NCBI GenBank assembly: GCA_016745215.1
Contig: CP050890.1
Coordinates: 6,820,001 to 6,884,000, forward strand
Source of the DNA: Thiohalocapsa sp. PB-PSB1
GTDB taxonomy: Bacteria; Pseudomonadota; Gammaproteobacteria; Chromatiales; Chromatiaceae
DNA: 64,000 nt
Direction of reading: 5' to 3'
Shown: piece after piece, positions 17,514 to 27,079 of the stretch
How positions within the stretch are numbered: the stretch's first letter is position 1
How the letters are laid out: every line of letters starts with the position of its first letter
Notes under the pieces: generated by a model
Database searches by the model: none
What the model was told of the DNA's origin: nothing
What the model saw: only the letters and a program-made list of their open reading frames with translations
Position numbers and translations under genes: made by a program

Positions 17514-19172
17514 TCAGCCCTTCGCAACCGCATCGATCCTGCCATCGCGCATGGTCAACACCCGATCGGCGACATGGAACCAGCGATCGTCGTGGGAGAC
17601 GCAGACCAGGGTGCGCCCCTCAGCCCTCAGCGACGGCAGGATCTCTTCGTAGAAGCGGCGGCGGAATTGCGGGTCTTGGTCAGCGGCGAGCTCGTCGAAG
17701 ACGCAGATGGGGCGGTCCTTGAGCACGGCGGCGATGAAGGCCAGGCGCTTCTTTTGGCCGGTGGAGAGGTCGAGGTTGGTGAAGCCGCTCTCGCCGTACT
17801 GGGTCTTGCGGTCCATCTCCAGCAGGCGCAGCCAGTGGTTGACGCGCTCCGGGTCCAAGTCATCGATGCCGTAGAGGCGCTCGAACAGATGGAAGTCGGT
17901 GAACACGCTGGTGAACAGACTGCGGTAGCCGGGGTAATCGGCGTTGGTGAGGGTCCGGCCGTCGAGCCGCAGCTCGCCGCGGTCAGGTCGATACAGGCCG
18001 GTGAGGAGCTTGAGCAGCGTCGACTTGCCGCTGCCGTTGCCGCCGACGATGAACAGCAGCTCGCCGGGGCTCAAGGTCAGATCGAAGGGGCCGACCTCGA
18101 ACAGCACGGCGCCGTCGGCATCCAGATAGCGAAAGCACAGGCCGCGAGCCTCAATGCCGGTGAAGCCGGTGCGGGGCGCTGCCGCTGTCGGTCCCTCGGC
18201 ATGCGCAGCGGCGGTGTCTAGGCGGTCTTCCAAGCGATAGAGGTCGGCGATGGCGGCCTCGACCTTGGCGATCATCGGCATGGCGTTGGCGGCGCCCAAC
18301 AGGCCGCGGGTGACCAGCAGCAGCACCACCGAGACCGAGAACACGGTCTCGCTGGCCTGGGGCACGAGGGTGGCGACCACGAACACGGCCGCGAACAGCA
18401 CGACATAGGTCAAGCCGGTTGCGAAGATCATGTCCAGGGCCTGGCGCATGCCGACGGCGAGCTTGCGCGCATGGGCGCGCCGGGCCAGGCGCTCGATGGC
18501 GGTCAACAGCGCGTCGCGCTCCGGGCGGTTGAGCTTGAGCTCCTTGAAGCCCGCGAGCATGCCGGACAGCGCCTCGAACACCTGATCGTCGTCCGCCGCT
18601 GCCGCCTTCAGGTCGGCGCGTGTGCGCTCGGCATGGCGCACGATCACCGGCACGGCCAGGCCGAGCACGAGCAGCGTGGTCAGGAGCGTCGGCGGCGACA
18701 GCCAAGCGACATAGAGCATCGCGAACAGCACCACCACCGACTGATGGGCGATCAGCACCAGCGGTCCGGCACCCTGGGCGATGATGCTAGAGTCTTGCGC
18801 CAGCAGTCGGTAGGCCCCGCTGCTGCCGGAGACCTCGATGAAGCGCAGGTCGCTGCACCGCACCTTGTCGGCGATGCGCAGCTTCACGCGATCGAGCCCG
18901 CGCTCGATGGCGTCGACGGACTGCACCAGGGCATAGCTCAGCGCCGTCATCAGGATACTGAGCAGTACCAGGTAGGCCGCCGCCAGTGTACCCGGCGGCG
19001 TCCCCAGATAGACGGCCTTTGCGGCGGCGTTGGTGATCCCGATCAGGCTCGCCTCGGCCGCGCCGACCAGCGCGGCCATGAACAGGATGCTGCCGCGCGG
19101 TGCCTGCGGCTCCTCGGCGACGAAGCGCGCAAGGGGCTGTTGACCGGGACCGAGGGTGTCTGCGCTGCTCAC
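17514..19172 (-). CDS. ABC transporter of the cyclic peptide exporter type (fused TMD-NBD)
   Basis: The 552-residue half-transporter has an N-terminal six-helix membrane domain and a C-terminal ATPase. Walker A is GGNGSGKSTLL, the signature is LSTGQKKRLAF, and Walker B runs into FDELAADQDPQFRRRFYEEI, a block characteristic of SyrD/PvdE-like and microcin-type cyclic peptide exporters. It begins with GTG in a GTGA overlap with the stop of the glycosyltransferase gene at 19169, so the two are translationally coupled. No peptide synthetase or precursor gene is visible beside it; the exported molecule is unknown. Confidence 0.85.
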   Translation of the reverse strand: MSSADTLGPGQQPLARFVAEEPQAPRGSILFMAALVGAAEASLIGITNAAAKAVYLGTPPGTLAAAYLVLLSILMTALSYALVQSVDAIERGLDRVKLRIADKVRCSDLRFIEVSGSSGAYRLLAQDSSIIAQGAGPLVLIAHQSVVVLFAMLYVAWLSPPTLLTTLLVLGLAVPVIVRHAERTRADLKAAAADDDQVFEALSGMLAGFKELKLNRPERDALLTAIERLARRAHARKLAVGMRQALDMIFATGLTYVVLFAAVFVVATLVPQASETVFSVSVVLLLVTRGLLGAANAMPMIAKVEAAIADLYRLEDRLDTAAAHAEGPTAAAPRTGFTGIEARGLCFRYLDADGAVLFEVGPFDLTLSPGELLFIVGGNGSGKSTLLKLLTGLYRPDRGELRLDGRTLTNADYPGYRSLFTSVFTDFHLFERLYGIDDLDPERVNHWLRLLEMDRKTQYGESGFTNLDLSTGQKKRLAFIAAVLKDRPICVFDELAADQDPQFRRRFYEEILPSLRAEGRTLVCVSHDDRWFHVADRVLTMRDGRIDAVAKG

Positions 19173-20248
19173 GCCGCGACCGGCAGGGCGCCGAGCAAGA
19201 GCCTAGAGCCCCGGCAGGTACCGGTCACTTCGACCGAGGCTCGGGTGCAAGGCGCAGCGCTCCCGCCCTTGCCGGCAGCATGGACGCGTTCCGGCCCGGC
19301 GGCCGGGTGCGCTCCGGATGTGGGCGTTGCGTCGCCGCCGGCTGTCCGGGTCTGCGCGCTCATCTTGCCTGCGGGGCCTGATCGTCGAGCGCCCATCAGC
19401 CTGGCTCCTGGAGCCCCTGGCGGGTGGTCTGGGCGGTCTGCCCGGTCAAGGCAATGCTTGAGAACGTAGGCGTCCTCGTTAGGCAAGTGAACCGCTGAAA
19501 TCAGGTGCTGGAGCAGCACCGCCACGCGCAACCCGTCCGCCGGGCCGCGCATGATCTGCCGCGAGCAGGTGATGTCAACGCCGAACGGCATTGGAATGCT
19601 GTGGGGCTCCGGGATCTGCCATTCCATGCCGCGCTTTAACAGCAACAGATCGAACGACACCTGATCGTCGCCGCTGTCCGACCCATGCGCCGGCCAGTGG
19701 CGCATGAATGCCCGAACTGGCCCCGTGGCACGCAGGAAGAACAGACTGCAGCAAAGGATGAATTGCCAGCGCTCCCAGCAGGGGATCGGCCACAGGGTTC
19801 CTTGGGAGAAGACGATGTCGGCATCGCTGCCGAGCTGGAACTCCGGGCGCGGGTCTTTGAGCCAGACGACGTCCACGTCGGAGTTGTTTAAGTGGTAGCC
19901 GCGCTGGACGATCGCAACGAACAGGGCGACGCGCCTGTGCCACAACGCCGATAGGTCGTCCTCGCACAGCAGCAGACGGCAAAGCGCGCCGGGCGTGTGC
20001 ATCTGCCGCTGAGTCGGCTCATCGAGGGTAACAACGAGGATGTTGTCGATGCCGATGCGGTGCATTGCCGTGAGCCAGTTCTCGAGGATCGGCAGATAGA
20101 CCTGGTTGCTGAAGGTCAGGATGACTGTGCCGCCGGCGCCGGCGACCTCGAGCAGGTCATCCAGCCCGGGCGTGCGGTCTGGCGGGGCCTGATCGGCTGT
20201 TCGGGCTCGGGGGGCTTGCATCGGCTTGGGTCCGGGATCATAGGGCAT
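19169..20248 (-). CDS. Nucleotide-diphospho-sugar transferase family glycosyltransferase
   Basis: The 359-residue protein (start at MPYDPG, 20248) contains a Nucleotid_trans-type domain: GGTVILTFSNQVYLPILENW, LVVTLDE, the metal-binding acidic motif NNSDVDVVWLKDP and, later, DDQVSFDLLLL. It should transfer a sugar from a nucleotide donor. The last 85 residues are a low-complexity Gly/Ala/Pro/Arg tail not expected in the family, yet the frame must be used to its end because the exporter GTG overlaps its stop. An upstream in-frame Met at 20425 would add 59 unrelated residues. Context suggests glycosylation of a molecule exported by the coupled ABC transporter. Confidence 0.7.
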   Translation of the reverse strand: MPYDPGPKPMQAPRARTADQAPPDRTPGLDDLLEVAGAGGTVILTFSNQVYLPILENWLTAMHRIGIDNILVVTLDEPTQRQMHTPGALCRLLLCEDDLSALWHRRVALFVAIVQRGYHLNNSDVDVVWLKDPRPEFQLGSDADIVFSQGTLWPIPCWERWQFILCCSLFFLRATGPVRAFMRHWPAHGSDSGDDQVSFDLLLLKRGMEWQIPEPHSIPMPFGVDITCSRQIMRGPADGLRVAVLLQHLISAVHLPNEDAYVLKHCLDRADRPDHPPGAPGARLMGARRSGPAGKMSAQTRTAGGDATPTSGAHPAAGPERVHAAGKGGSAAPCTRASVEVTGTCRGSRLLLGALPVAA

Positions 20249-20839
20249 CGAGTCTGCGTAGCGTATCCTAGAAGGAGTGGTTGACCACTCTTTACTAGGA
20301 TTATCGGCTACATGGGGTGTTGGTGCGACCTGGTTGTTCGATCCGGCAAACAACGACTTGGGTTTGAGAAACAACCGGTGGGCCGCTTGGGAAACACAAC
20401 GACTTATCTCGACAGCACAAGGCATTTCTGTCGTTGGCCGGCGGTGCGTCCGTTACAATACTATACCAGTGGACGCAACGTCCGCTCGCGCGCTCGGAAA
20501 ACAGGCGGTGTGGCGGAACAGTCCAGGGACGCCCATCGAGACACTTCGCTCCCGATTATAGGCCATCCATGCTTCATACGCCGGACTATCTCATGGTCAG
20601 CGCCGGCTTGCGGTGCGGCCATCGCACGTCTGCTGCATGTCGCTGACCATCGCGTGCAGGGGCTCGAGCGCCGTGCGCGCGTTGCCGGCAATGTTGACGA
20701 CAGTGTGTACGCATTCGACATCCGCATCCATGACCATGACCATGGTACGCACTATTTTCGTACCTCGTCGGTGCGCATCTGGGCCTTTGTGAACCGCTTC
20801 GCAAAAAACGAAAAAAGGATGTAACTATTCAGGGGTACT
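20249..20839 (+). other. Interval without recognised gene
   Basis: No product is recognised on either strand. A plus-strand frame ends with a His/Asp-rich segment (IRIHDHDHGTHYF) near 20720-20760, but there is no supporting start, family match or neighbour. The promoter of the glycosyltransferase-exporter operon should lie at its left end. Confidence 0.4.
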
Positions 20840-20899
20840 TCGCTAGCCTCGATTTCCGCGGACGGGAGTTGACCTAACATAGAAGTCTCCGGATCGTGT

Positions 20900-20939
20900 C
20901 CGCTCAACCGCTCAACCGCTCAACCGCTCAACCGCTCAC
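20900..20939 (+). repeat. 8-bp tandem repeat CCGCTCAA inside IS left end
   Basis: CCGCTCAA is repeated four times from 20900, followed by one variant unit CCGCTCAC. It overlaps the last codons of the transposase and may be a slippage product or a set of transposase binding sites. Confidence 0.85.
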
Positions 20940-22708
20940 GCGAACTGAATCACAAGCGCTCTGTTGTCGAGCCAGGGCATAGCGTTGGGCTGGTCGGCGA
21001 GCCCGCTGTCGACCAGGTAGGGATTGTGCGCACGCTTGTCGAGAGTGACGAGGATGCGGGTCTCATCAATGTCGACTCGTCCGCTGACGTCGAGCAAGCT
21101 CTCGAAGAGCACCTTCGCCGTGGCGTGGTGGTAGTTGCGGGGAAGGCGGCGTGCGAACAGGCGATACAAGGAACTCGCCATCAGGGTGAGCTGGAAGTCG
21201 AAATCCACCTTGAGACCGACCATGGAGGAGAGCGCGTCGATGTGGAAAAAGTGGATCGCCTCAGCGATGCCGTTCTCGATGAGCATGCGCTGCGCGTAGC
21301 GGGTGATCAGCGTGGCTGGGGTTGCCTGCATGTCATTGGTCAACAGGATGGTCGGTGCTTCATGACCCAGGTCCAGGATGGAAAGTTGCCGAATCGGTTT
21401 CTTGCCGTAGCGCGCGAGCGCGATGCGCTCATCGTATACGCGGGGGGTTCGGTAGCTGCGCGTGAGGCTGCGCAGCGTCACACGTCGCCAGGCGGAGCCG
21501 GGGCGCGCATAGCTCTCGGCCAAGAGCTTGCGGGTACGCCGGCGCAGGGTCAGAAAGCGGACCTCTTGCTGATCCAGGCGAGCGAGATTGGCATAGGTGG
21601 TGAGCTGGGAGTCAAAGACCAGCTCCTGTGGCGGCGCGCCGGTCTGTTGCTTCCAGAATTCCACGAAGCGCAGGATCTCATCGGCTTGTTCGCACTTCGG
21701 GATATGCGCGTTGGCGTAGCACATCACGCGCTGTTCGGCGTCGCGAGCCAAGAACACCAACACCCCCTTCTGACTGCGGCTGCGACGCGACACGTAATGT
21801 TTTTCCAACGGCTCGTGCTGTGAGTTGGCCGGTACCGAATGGAAATCGAGGTCCAGTGAAGCGCTGCGCGACAGACCGAGAGTCTGCACCTGCTCGAACC
21901 ACGTTTCCATCAACCGTCGTATGCCTTGCTCCCCGATGCTGCAGCTGTAGTCGGCGAGGTAGCTGCGCTTGGGAATCACATTGAGCCCGGCAAACAGCGC
22001 CAAGCCCTCGTCGAAAACCAGATTCATGACGTGACTTTTGCGCTCCATGCCGATGAGCTTGAGCGCCAAGAGGCTGCGCAAAGCCTGCTCGGGCGGGACC
22101 ATCTTGGAGCCGGGCAGCTGCGCTTGTTCAGCAACCTGCCCGAGGTCCAAGTGCTGCATCAACGGCACGAACAAGAACAGTCCGGCCACGCGCGTGCGAA
22201 ACGAGCGCGGCGTGAGGTCGAGCCGGCGGACATCGGCGATCTCGGCCGGCTCCGGCTTCACGCTGTGCGGGCGTTCCTCATCGCCTCGGCGCGGCAGGCG
22301 CTCGAAGCCCTCTTCGCGCAGCAGCACCGAGAGCGAGTTGATGCTGATCGTATGTCCGCGCGCATGGAGCTCTCGCTGGATGTCGTAGACGGAGAGATTC
22401 TTCTTGCGCAAGGCGACGACGAGCTCGCGCACCGGGTCACGAGCCGGCGCGGCCTGAGGGCCGTGGCGGACCTCGCGGAAGAAGCGCTCCTGAAGATTCT
22501 CCTCGTGCCGAAATGGGTGACAGAGCACCCGAAAGGCACCCGGCGTGTATCCAAATCGACGCGCCGCCTCGGCCGACGGGAGGTCCTCGACGAAGTAGGC
22601 CCGCAGGGCCTCGTACTGGCGATGGAGGGGATTGACCGGCTCGAGGAAAAACCGGGCCTCATCAGGGTGAGATGTTAGTGGTTTCCCATGATTGGTACCC
22701 ATGTACAC
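20936..22708 (-). CDS. DDE transposase, IS4/IS1634-like catalytic domain with N-terminal HTH
   Basis: The 590-residue protein has an N-terminal part with helix-turn-helix character (LPSAEAARRFGYTPGAFRVL; LSVYDIQRELHARGHTISIN). The catalytic part has D in LDLDFHSVP, D in QELVFDSQLTTYANL and the E block YAQRMLIENGIAEAIHF, the Y-R-E arrangement of IS4-type transposases. It is intact and sits inside inverted repeats with a target duplication, so the element may still be active. I cannot name the exact IS family with confidence. Confidence 0.75.
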   Translation of the reverse strand: MYMGTNHGKPLTSHPDEARFFLEPVNPLHRQYEALRAYFVEDLPSAEAARRFGYTPGAFRVLCHPFRHEENLQERFFREVRHGPQAAPARDPVRELVVALRKKNLSVYDIQRELHARGHTISINSLSVLLREEGFERLPRRGDEERPHSVKPEPAEIADVRRLDLTPRSFRTRVAGLFLFVPLMQHLDLGQVAEQAQLPGSKMVPPEQALRSLLALKLIGMERKSHVMNLVFDEGLALFAGLNVIPKRSYLADYSCSIGEQGIRRLMETWFEQVQTLGLSRSASLDLDFHSVPANSQHEPLEKHYVSRRSRSQKGVLVFLARDAEQRVMCYANAHIPKCEQADEILRFVEFWKQQTGAPPQELVFDSQLTTYANLARLDQQEVRFLTLRRRTRKLLAESYARPGSAWRRVTLRSLTRSYRTPRVYDERIALARYGKKPIRQLSILDLGHEAPTILLTNDMQATPATLITRYAQRMLIENGIAEAIHFFHIDALSSMVGLKVDFDFQLTLMASSLYRLFARRLPRNYHHATAKVLFESLLDVSGRVDIDETRILVTLDKRAHNPYLVDSGLADQPNAMPWLDNRALVIQFA

Positions 22709-23135
22709 AGCATAGCTTGTTTTTCATCAGATGCAATGTTTTGGGATGAAAACCAAGCCCCAATCGCTATCTGGCGGTTGCAGCCTACCTGGTTTCAGTG
22801 CTGATATTTGATAACGAAAGATGGGCTGGCGCATGGTGCTGCGGCAGCGTGCTGAGTTCCTCGGGCTACGTCGCAAGTTCAACAGAGGAGGCGAAACTCC
22901 TTTTACCATCATGGGCTTGGATCGCTCGGCCGCTCCGGCATGGCTCCCGATCACGGCGGTGGATGAGCCAAGCCCACCTGTTAGGTGAACTCAGCACCGC
23001 GGAAATCGAGGCTAGCGCGTACTCTGGAACCAAGCCATCAACACATCCGCCGAATCAGGAACCTTGCCTATATTCGCTCTTGACAGCATAGGACGGTCGG
23101 CCTATGCCATGGGCTACCTTCGGTGAAAGAACGGG

Positions 23136-23838
23136 ATGCGGTCATGGGTCATGCGCAACGACTTCGGCTCCAAAGCGACGTCCGGTCTATGTCAGGCGAT
23201 CATCGCTTTGATGCCGCCGCATGACACCTACATCGAGACCCATCTCGGGGGTGGGGCGATCATGCAGCGCAAGCCACCAGCGCGGCGGACTATTGCCATC
23301 GATATTGATCTTGCCCCACTGGCCCGGTTCGAGTGCCACTATCCAGTCGAGAAGGTACATGGCTGCGCGCATCGGTTTCTCCGGGAGTTCGACTTCCACG
23401 GTCGTGAACTGCTCTACTGCGATCCGCCGTATCTGCACCAGACCCGCCGCTCCACGCGTCGTTACCGGTTCGACTATGAGGAACAGGATCACGTCGCGCT
23501 GCTGGATCTGCTCGAGTCATTGCCCTATCCTGTCATCCTCTCCGGTTACCCTTCGGCGCGCTAAGAAGAGCGGCTGGGACGAGTTGTTGGAGGGGTGGCG
23601 TAGCGCGCAGCTGCAGGTGATGAACCAGGCCGGGGTCAGAACTGAGAAGCTGTGGTTCGATTTTACCCCGGATCGAGTGCACTGGCCCGCCTATGCGGGG
23701 CGCAACTTCACCCATCGTTAAAGCATCGAGCGCAAGGCCGCGAGTTGGGGGCGACGCTATCAGGCCATGCCCCCTGCCGAACGCCTGGCTGTGCTCTCCG
23801 CGATCATGGCCGTAGAGGCGGGCGAGCACCTCGCTTAG
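23136..23838 (+). pseudogene. D12-class DNA N6-adenine methyltransferase, frameshifted
   Basis: The protein would methylate adenine in a specific DNA site. MRNDFGSKATSGLCQAIIAL, IETHLGGGAIM, IAIDID and the catalytic DPPY motif (ELLYCDPPYLHQTRRS) are clear. The frame breaks after VILSGYPSA near 23560 and resumes in another phase with WDELLEGWRSAQLQVMNQAG and VHWPAYAGRNFTHR. A TAA at 23719 then interrupts it before SIERKAASWGRRYQAMPPAE. With a frameshift and a stop it should be inactive. It lies between two mobile elements, with no restriction partner. Confidence 0.8.
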
Positions 23839-23847
23839 GCCCGGCCC

Positions 23848-24685
23848 ATGAAGATCGGACACATCGAGGTCGAACAGACCCTCGAACAGATCCTTGAACA
23901 GGTCGGGCAGCAGATCGTGCAGGAGCGCAACCTCTCTGCGACACTGCGAACAGCGTTGGAACTGTTGCTGACCCTGGTCACCTTGCTGTTGAACCGCTTG
24001 AGACTGAATAGCCGCAACAGTAGCAAACCCCCGTCCAGCGACCCCAACCGCATGCGCAAGACCAGGCGCAACACCACCAACAACAAGCCCGGCGCTCAGA
24101 CAGGGCATACCGGCAACCACCTGGAGCTGGTCGATGATCCGGACCAGAGAGCCACTCGAGGTGGATCGTGCCACGCTGCCCACCGATGGCACCTTTCAGC
24201 GCATCGGTGTCGAGCGCCGGCAGGTGTTCGATATCCAGATCTCCAGCGTGGTGACGGAGTATCAGGCCGAGATCCTGGAAGATGAACACGGGCGCCGAGT
24301 CGTCGCCCCTTTCCCGGAGCATGTGACGGTCAAGGCCCAATACGCCTCCGGAGTGAAGATCCACTCGGTCTACATGTCCAACTTCCAACTGCTCCCCTAC
24401 AAGCGGATCGAAGAACACTTCGCCGATCAGTTCGCCATTGCGTTGAGTACCGGCAGCCTCTACAACTTCAACAAAGAAGCCTATGAAAAGCTGGCCCCCT
24501 TCGAGGATTGGGTCAAGCAGCAGCTCGCCAAGGCGCCCCTCCTGCACGCCGACGAGACTGGGATCAACATCGGCGGACACCGCAAGTGGCTGCATGTGGC
24601 CTGCAGCCCCACGCTGACACTGCTGATGCCCCATGACAAGCGCGGCGGTGAAGCCATCGCGGCGATGGGTGTCCTTCCCGAGTGC
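23848..24685 (+). pseudogene. IS66-family transposase, N-terminal part, frameshifted and cut off
   Basis: The first 90 residues include a coiled-coil region and NSRNSSKPPSSDPNR, the usual IS66 N-terminal motif. After a frameshift near 24135 the frame continues with REPLEVDRATLPTDGTFQRI, LPYKRIEEHFADQFAIALST and the catalytic-domain block LLHADETGINIGGHRKWLHV. Similarity stops at AIAAMGVLPE (about 24683). There a 14-bp direct repeat (CTTCCCGAGTGCCG, 24674-24701) marks the junction with the recombinase element. The C-terminal end of an IS66 transposase reappears at 27080 after the recombinases. Confidence 0.8.
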
Positions 24686-24701
24686 CGCTTCCCGAGTGCC
24701 G

Positions 24702-24790
24702 GCGATGCTATGCCGGCTCGCCCCAAGCTGCGTTTGTAACCGCCCGATGAAGAAGCGCTGAATGAGCGCCAGCAGTGGCGTTGCACTCAT
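24702..24790 (-). pseudogene. Third tyrosine recombinase of the trio, N-terminal stub
   Basis: ATG at 24790 overlaps the stop of the preceding recombinase (ATGA). It encodes MSATPLLALIQRFFIGRLQT followed by QLGASRHSIAG, which resembles the N-terminal start of the third recombinase in integrase-trio elements (family pattern FF..RL..QR..S..TI..YR). Similarity ends at the IS66 junction after about 30 residues. The catalytic domain is gone. Confidence 0.6.
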
Positions 24791-25730
24791 GGCCGCGCAC
24801 CTCCTCGAGGAGCCAGCAAACGCTCGGAGGCGAGTGCGAGCAGCTCTGGAACAGCTTGCAGATACCAAGAGGTTTCGCTCGGGCTGCCATGCCCGAGCTC
24901 GGTCGTTAACTGCGGCATAAGCCGGTTCACATCCTTTCCGGCGCGGTACCAAGCGATCAGCTGGCGCGTGGCGAAGGTGTGCCTAAACTCTTGGAGCCGA
25001 GGACCCCGTCCGCTGCGCCCAGGCTGACACGGGCGCAAACCAAGTGGCTGGCACAGCCGTGCAAAGGTCTTCCGCGCCCGATCACCGGGGATGCGCAAAC
25101 CCTTGGGAGTGAGCAGAACAGCGGATGTCTTGCGATGCGCCAGGAGGCGATCACGTTGCTCGGCATACTGCGCTAAGCCGGCAGCCGCAGATGGCGTGAT
25201 CGGAACCAGCCGCGATTTGCCGCCTTTCCAACCTTGAATCATCAGCACCTGCGCGTGCAGATCAACGTCATCCACATTGAGCTCGAGTGCCTCGCCAGGA
25301 CGTAGTCCAGTGGCGGCGAGCAATCCGATCAGGGTCTCGAAGGTGGCGCCTTGCACAACACGCCGCCGTCGAGTTGGCGCGCTGCGCCCATCAGAGCCAA
25401 GACCTCCTCGTGGCGGTAGATGTCGGGTGTTGGCCGCCGGTGCAATGTCGGCAGTAGATGCAGTGGCGGAACCTCAGTGCGCGGCTCGCTCGCCTGCAGC
25501 CAGCCGGCAAACCCGCGCACGAGCCCCAGTCGACGCGCATCGGTGGCGGGTTGCAGCCCGACAGGCAGGCATGCCCAGCGCAGAGCCAAGGCGATCGTCA
25601 CCACCTCGGCGTGCTGTGCGATGAGGAAATCGACAAACTGGCGCAACGCCAATTCTGGCCATTTCAATTGCGTCCCCAACGCCCGACGCATGTGCAGATA
25701 CTCACCAAGAGCGACGTGCAGATCGGTCAT
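24787..25730 (-). pseudogene. Second tyrosine recombinase of the trio, frameshifted
   Basis: The frame starts at 25730, its ATG sharing a base with the TAA of the first recombinase. It encodes an N-terminal SAM-like domain (MTDLHVALGEYLHMRRALGT) up to QLDGGVLCK. A frameshift near 25340 then moves into the catalytic half: FETLIGLLAATGLRPGEALE with the first Arg, FRHTFATRQLIAWYRAGKDV with the second Arg and His, and SETSWYLQAVPELLALASER with the candidate nucleophile Tyr. The box-II His is Gln (RLQEFRH). It ends by overlapping the stub of a third recombinase. Confidence 0.75.
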
Positions 25731-26950
25731 TAGACCACCTCCTGCGTGCCCGGCCAGGCTTGGGCGACGTCACGCAAGCGCTCCAGATCGACTTTGGCAT
25801 CTCCTTGGGTGGTCTTGATGCAGCGGTGGCGTAAGACTTCAGCGATCTCGCTCAATGAGGCACCATGGCGCAGCATCCGTGTCGCCAGGCTGTCGCGAAA
25901 GATGGGCGCGCCAACACGACCACTTGGAAGCAGTCCGGCACGCTCGAGCGCGCGATGGGCCATCGCGCTGACAGTCGAGGGGGCTTGCAGACCGATCCGC
26001 GCTGCCTTGCGGCGCAAAAAGACGTGGCGCGAGTCACTCGTGCCTCGGGCAACACGCAGGTACTGCACGAGCGCTTCGCCAACGTCTTGAAGCAACGGCA
26101 GGCGATCGAACTGGGCACCTTTGCCGCGTACCAGAATTTCGCCTTGCTCCCAGTGCAGATCCTCTAAGCGCAGCGCGAGGACCTCGCTGGCTCGTAGGCG
26201 CAAACCTGCCAAGAGTTGCAAGATGGCAAACTCCCGACAGCCACGCACAGAAGAGCGATCGACCATCGCCAGCACGCGCGCAATCGCCTCGTCTGTCAGG
26301 ACCGGCGGCATGGGCTTGGGCTGCCAGCGTCCGATGCAGGGCACGGTCGTCGAGAGATCCCGGTTGATGAGGCCTTTCAGGAGGCAGAAACGCAGGAACG
26401 AGCGCAGCCCAGCGGCGTACACTTTCACGGTCGCAACGGCATGCTGCTGGCTCACATCCAGGATGTAGCGGCGGATCGCCAGCGCGTCCACGCCGACCGC
26501 CTCTTCCGCTAGCTGCATGGCTTCGATGCAGTCGCGTGCGCTAACCGCGTAAGCCGCTATCGAGTGGTCGCTGAGACCTTGCTGGCTGTGCAGGTTCTCA
26601 AGGACACTTGGGCAGAGGATGGCGGCGGCCGAGGGCTGCACCGGGCGCTGCGGCAAGACCTTGGCCTCGCACAGGTAGACCACGAACGCTTGCAGCGCGC
26701 AGCGATGCTTGTAAAGACGGCGACTGGGACAAGCCAAGAAGGCCTCGATACAGGCATCGAGGTCGTCAACCTCACACAGGCGAATCCCCTCTGTGCGGGT
26801 CCATTGGACAAACGGCGCAATCCGACGCGCCTTGCCGCGCAAGGTGTTCTCGGCATATCCGGCTTGGGCGAGGGAGGCGAGGAATGCCTCAAGATGGTGA
26901 TCAAGATCGGGCTCACAGAAAGGCCCGGAGGATGCGTGCTGCTCGAACAT
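25730..26950 (-). CDS. First tyrosine recombinase (XerC/phage integrase family) of a three-recombinase element
   Basis: This is a 406-residue site-specific recombinase with an N-terminal core-binding region (residues about 20-200) and a C-terminal catalytic domain. The Arg-I region LLAGLRLRASEVLALRLEDL is normal. In the usual box II the expected H..R is altered to APIFRDSLATRMLRHG. The nucleophile position in the TTxxYAKVDL consensus reads TTQGDAKVDL, so the Tyr appears replaced by Asp. The open frame is intact, but catalysis is doubtful. Three consecutive overlapping recombinase genes on one strand are the hallmark of RIT or Tn554-like elements. Confidence 0.75.
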   Translation of the reverse strand: MFEQHASSGPFCEPDLDHHLEAFLASLAQAGYAENTLRGKARRIAPFVQWTRTEGIRLCEVDDLDACIEAFLACPSRRLYKHRCALQAFVVYLCEAKVLPQRPVQPSAAAILCPSVLENLHSQQGLSDHSIAAYAVSARDCIEAMQLAEEAVGVDALAIRRYILDVSQQHAVATVKVYAAGLRSFLRFCLLKGLINRDLSTTVPCIGRWQPKPMPPVLTDEAIARVLAMVDRSSVRGCREFAILQLLAGLRLRASEVLALRLEDLHWEQGEILVRGKGAQFDRLPLLQDVGEALVQYLRVARGTSDSRHVFLRRKAARIGLQAPSTVSAMAHRALERAGLLPSGRVGAPIFRDSLATRMLRHGASLSEIAEVLRHRCIKTTQGDAKVDLERLRDVAQAWPGTQEVV

Positions 26951-27079
26951 GACGTCTCTCCACTGATCTGGCGGTGTTGCCAGACCTGATAGCCGACGGC
27001 ATTATGCCGAACAGGTAAAGCCCAAATGATGTAAGGGACGCGGGATTGAGCGCGTCACGCGGCATAACTGAGGATGCGG

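Larger units (their letters stand above)
20840..23018 (-). mobile_element. Complete IS element with 39-bp inverted repeats and GTACT target duplication
   Basis: The left end TCGCTAGCCTCGATTTCCGC (20840) and the right end (inverted, from 23018) GCGCTAGCCTCGATTTCCGC match over about 39 bp, both reaching GACCTAACA or CACCTAACA. GTACT is present directly outside both ends (20835-20839 and 23019-23023). The element is 2179 bp and carries one transposase gene. About 300 bp between the transposase start and the right end are non-coding. Eight-base units CCGCTCAA repeat 4 times at 20900-20939 just inside the left end. Confidence 0.85.

Noticed and set aside
18471..19469. 332-codon plus-strand frame opposite the ABC exporter
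   Set aside because: It runs antisense across the exporter and glycosyltransferase genes without any recognisable motif.
22798..23091. 97-codon plus-strand frame at the right end of the IS
   Set aside because: It crosses the inverted repeat and the target duplication of the element, so it cannot be a real gene of either side.
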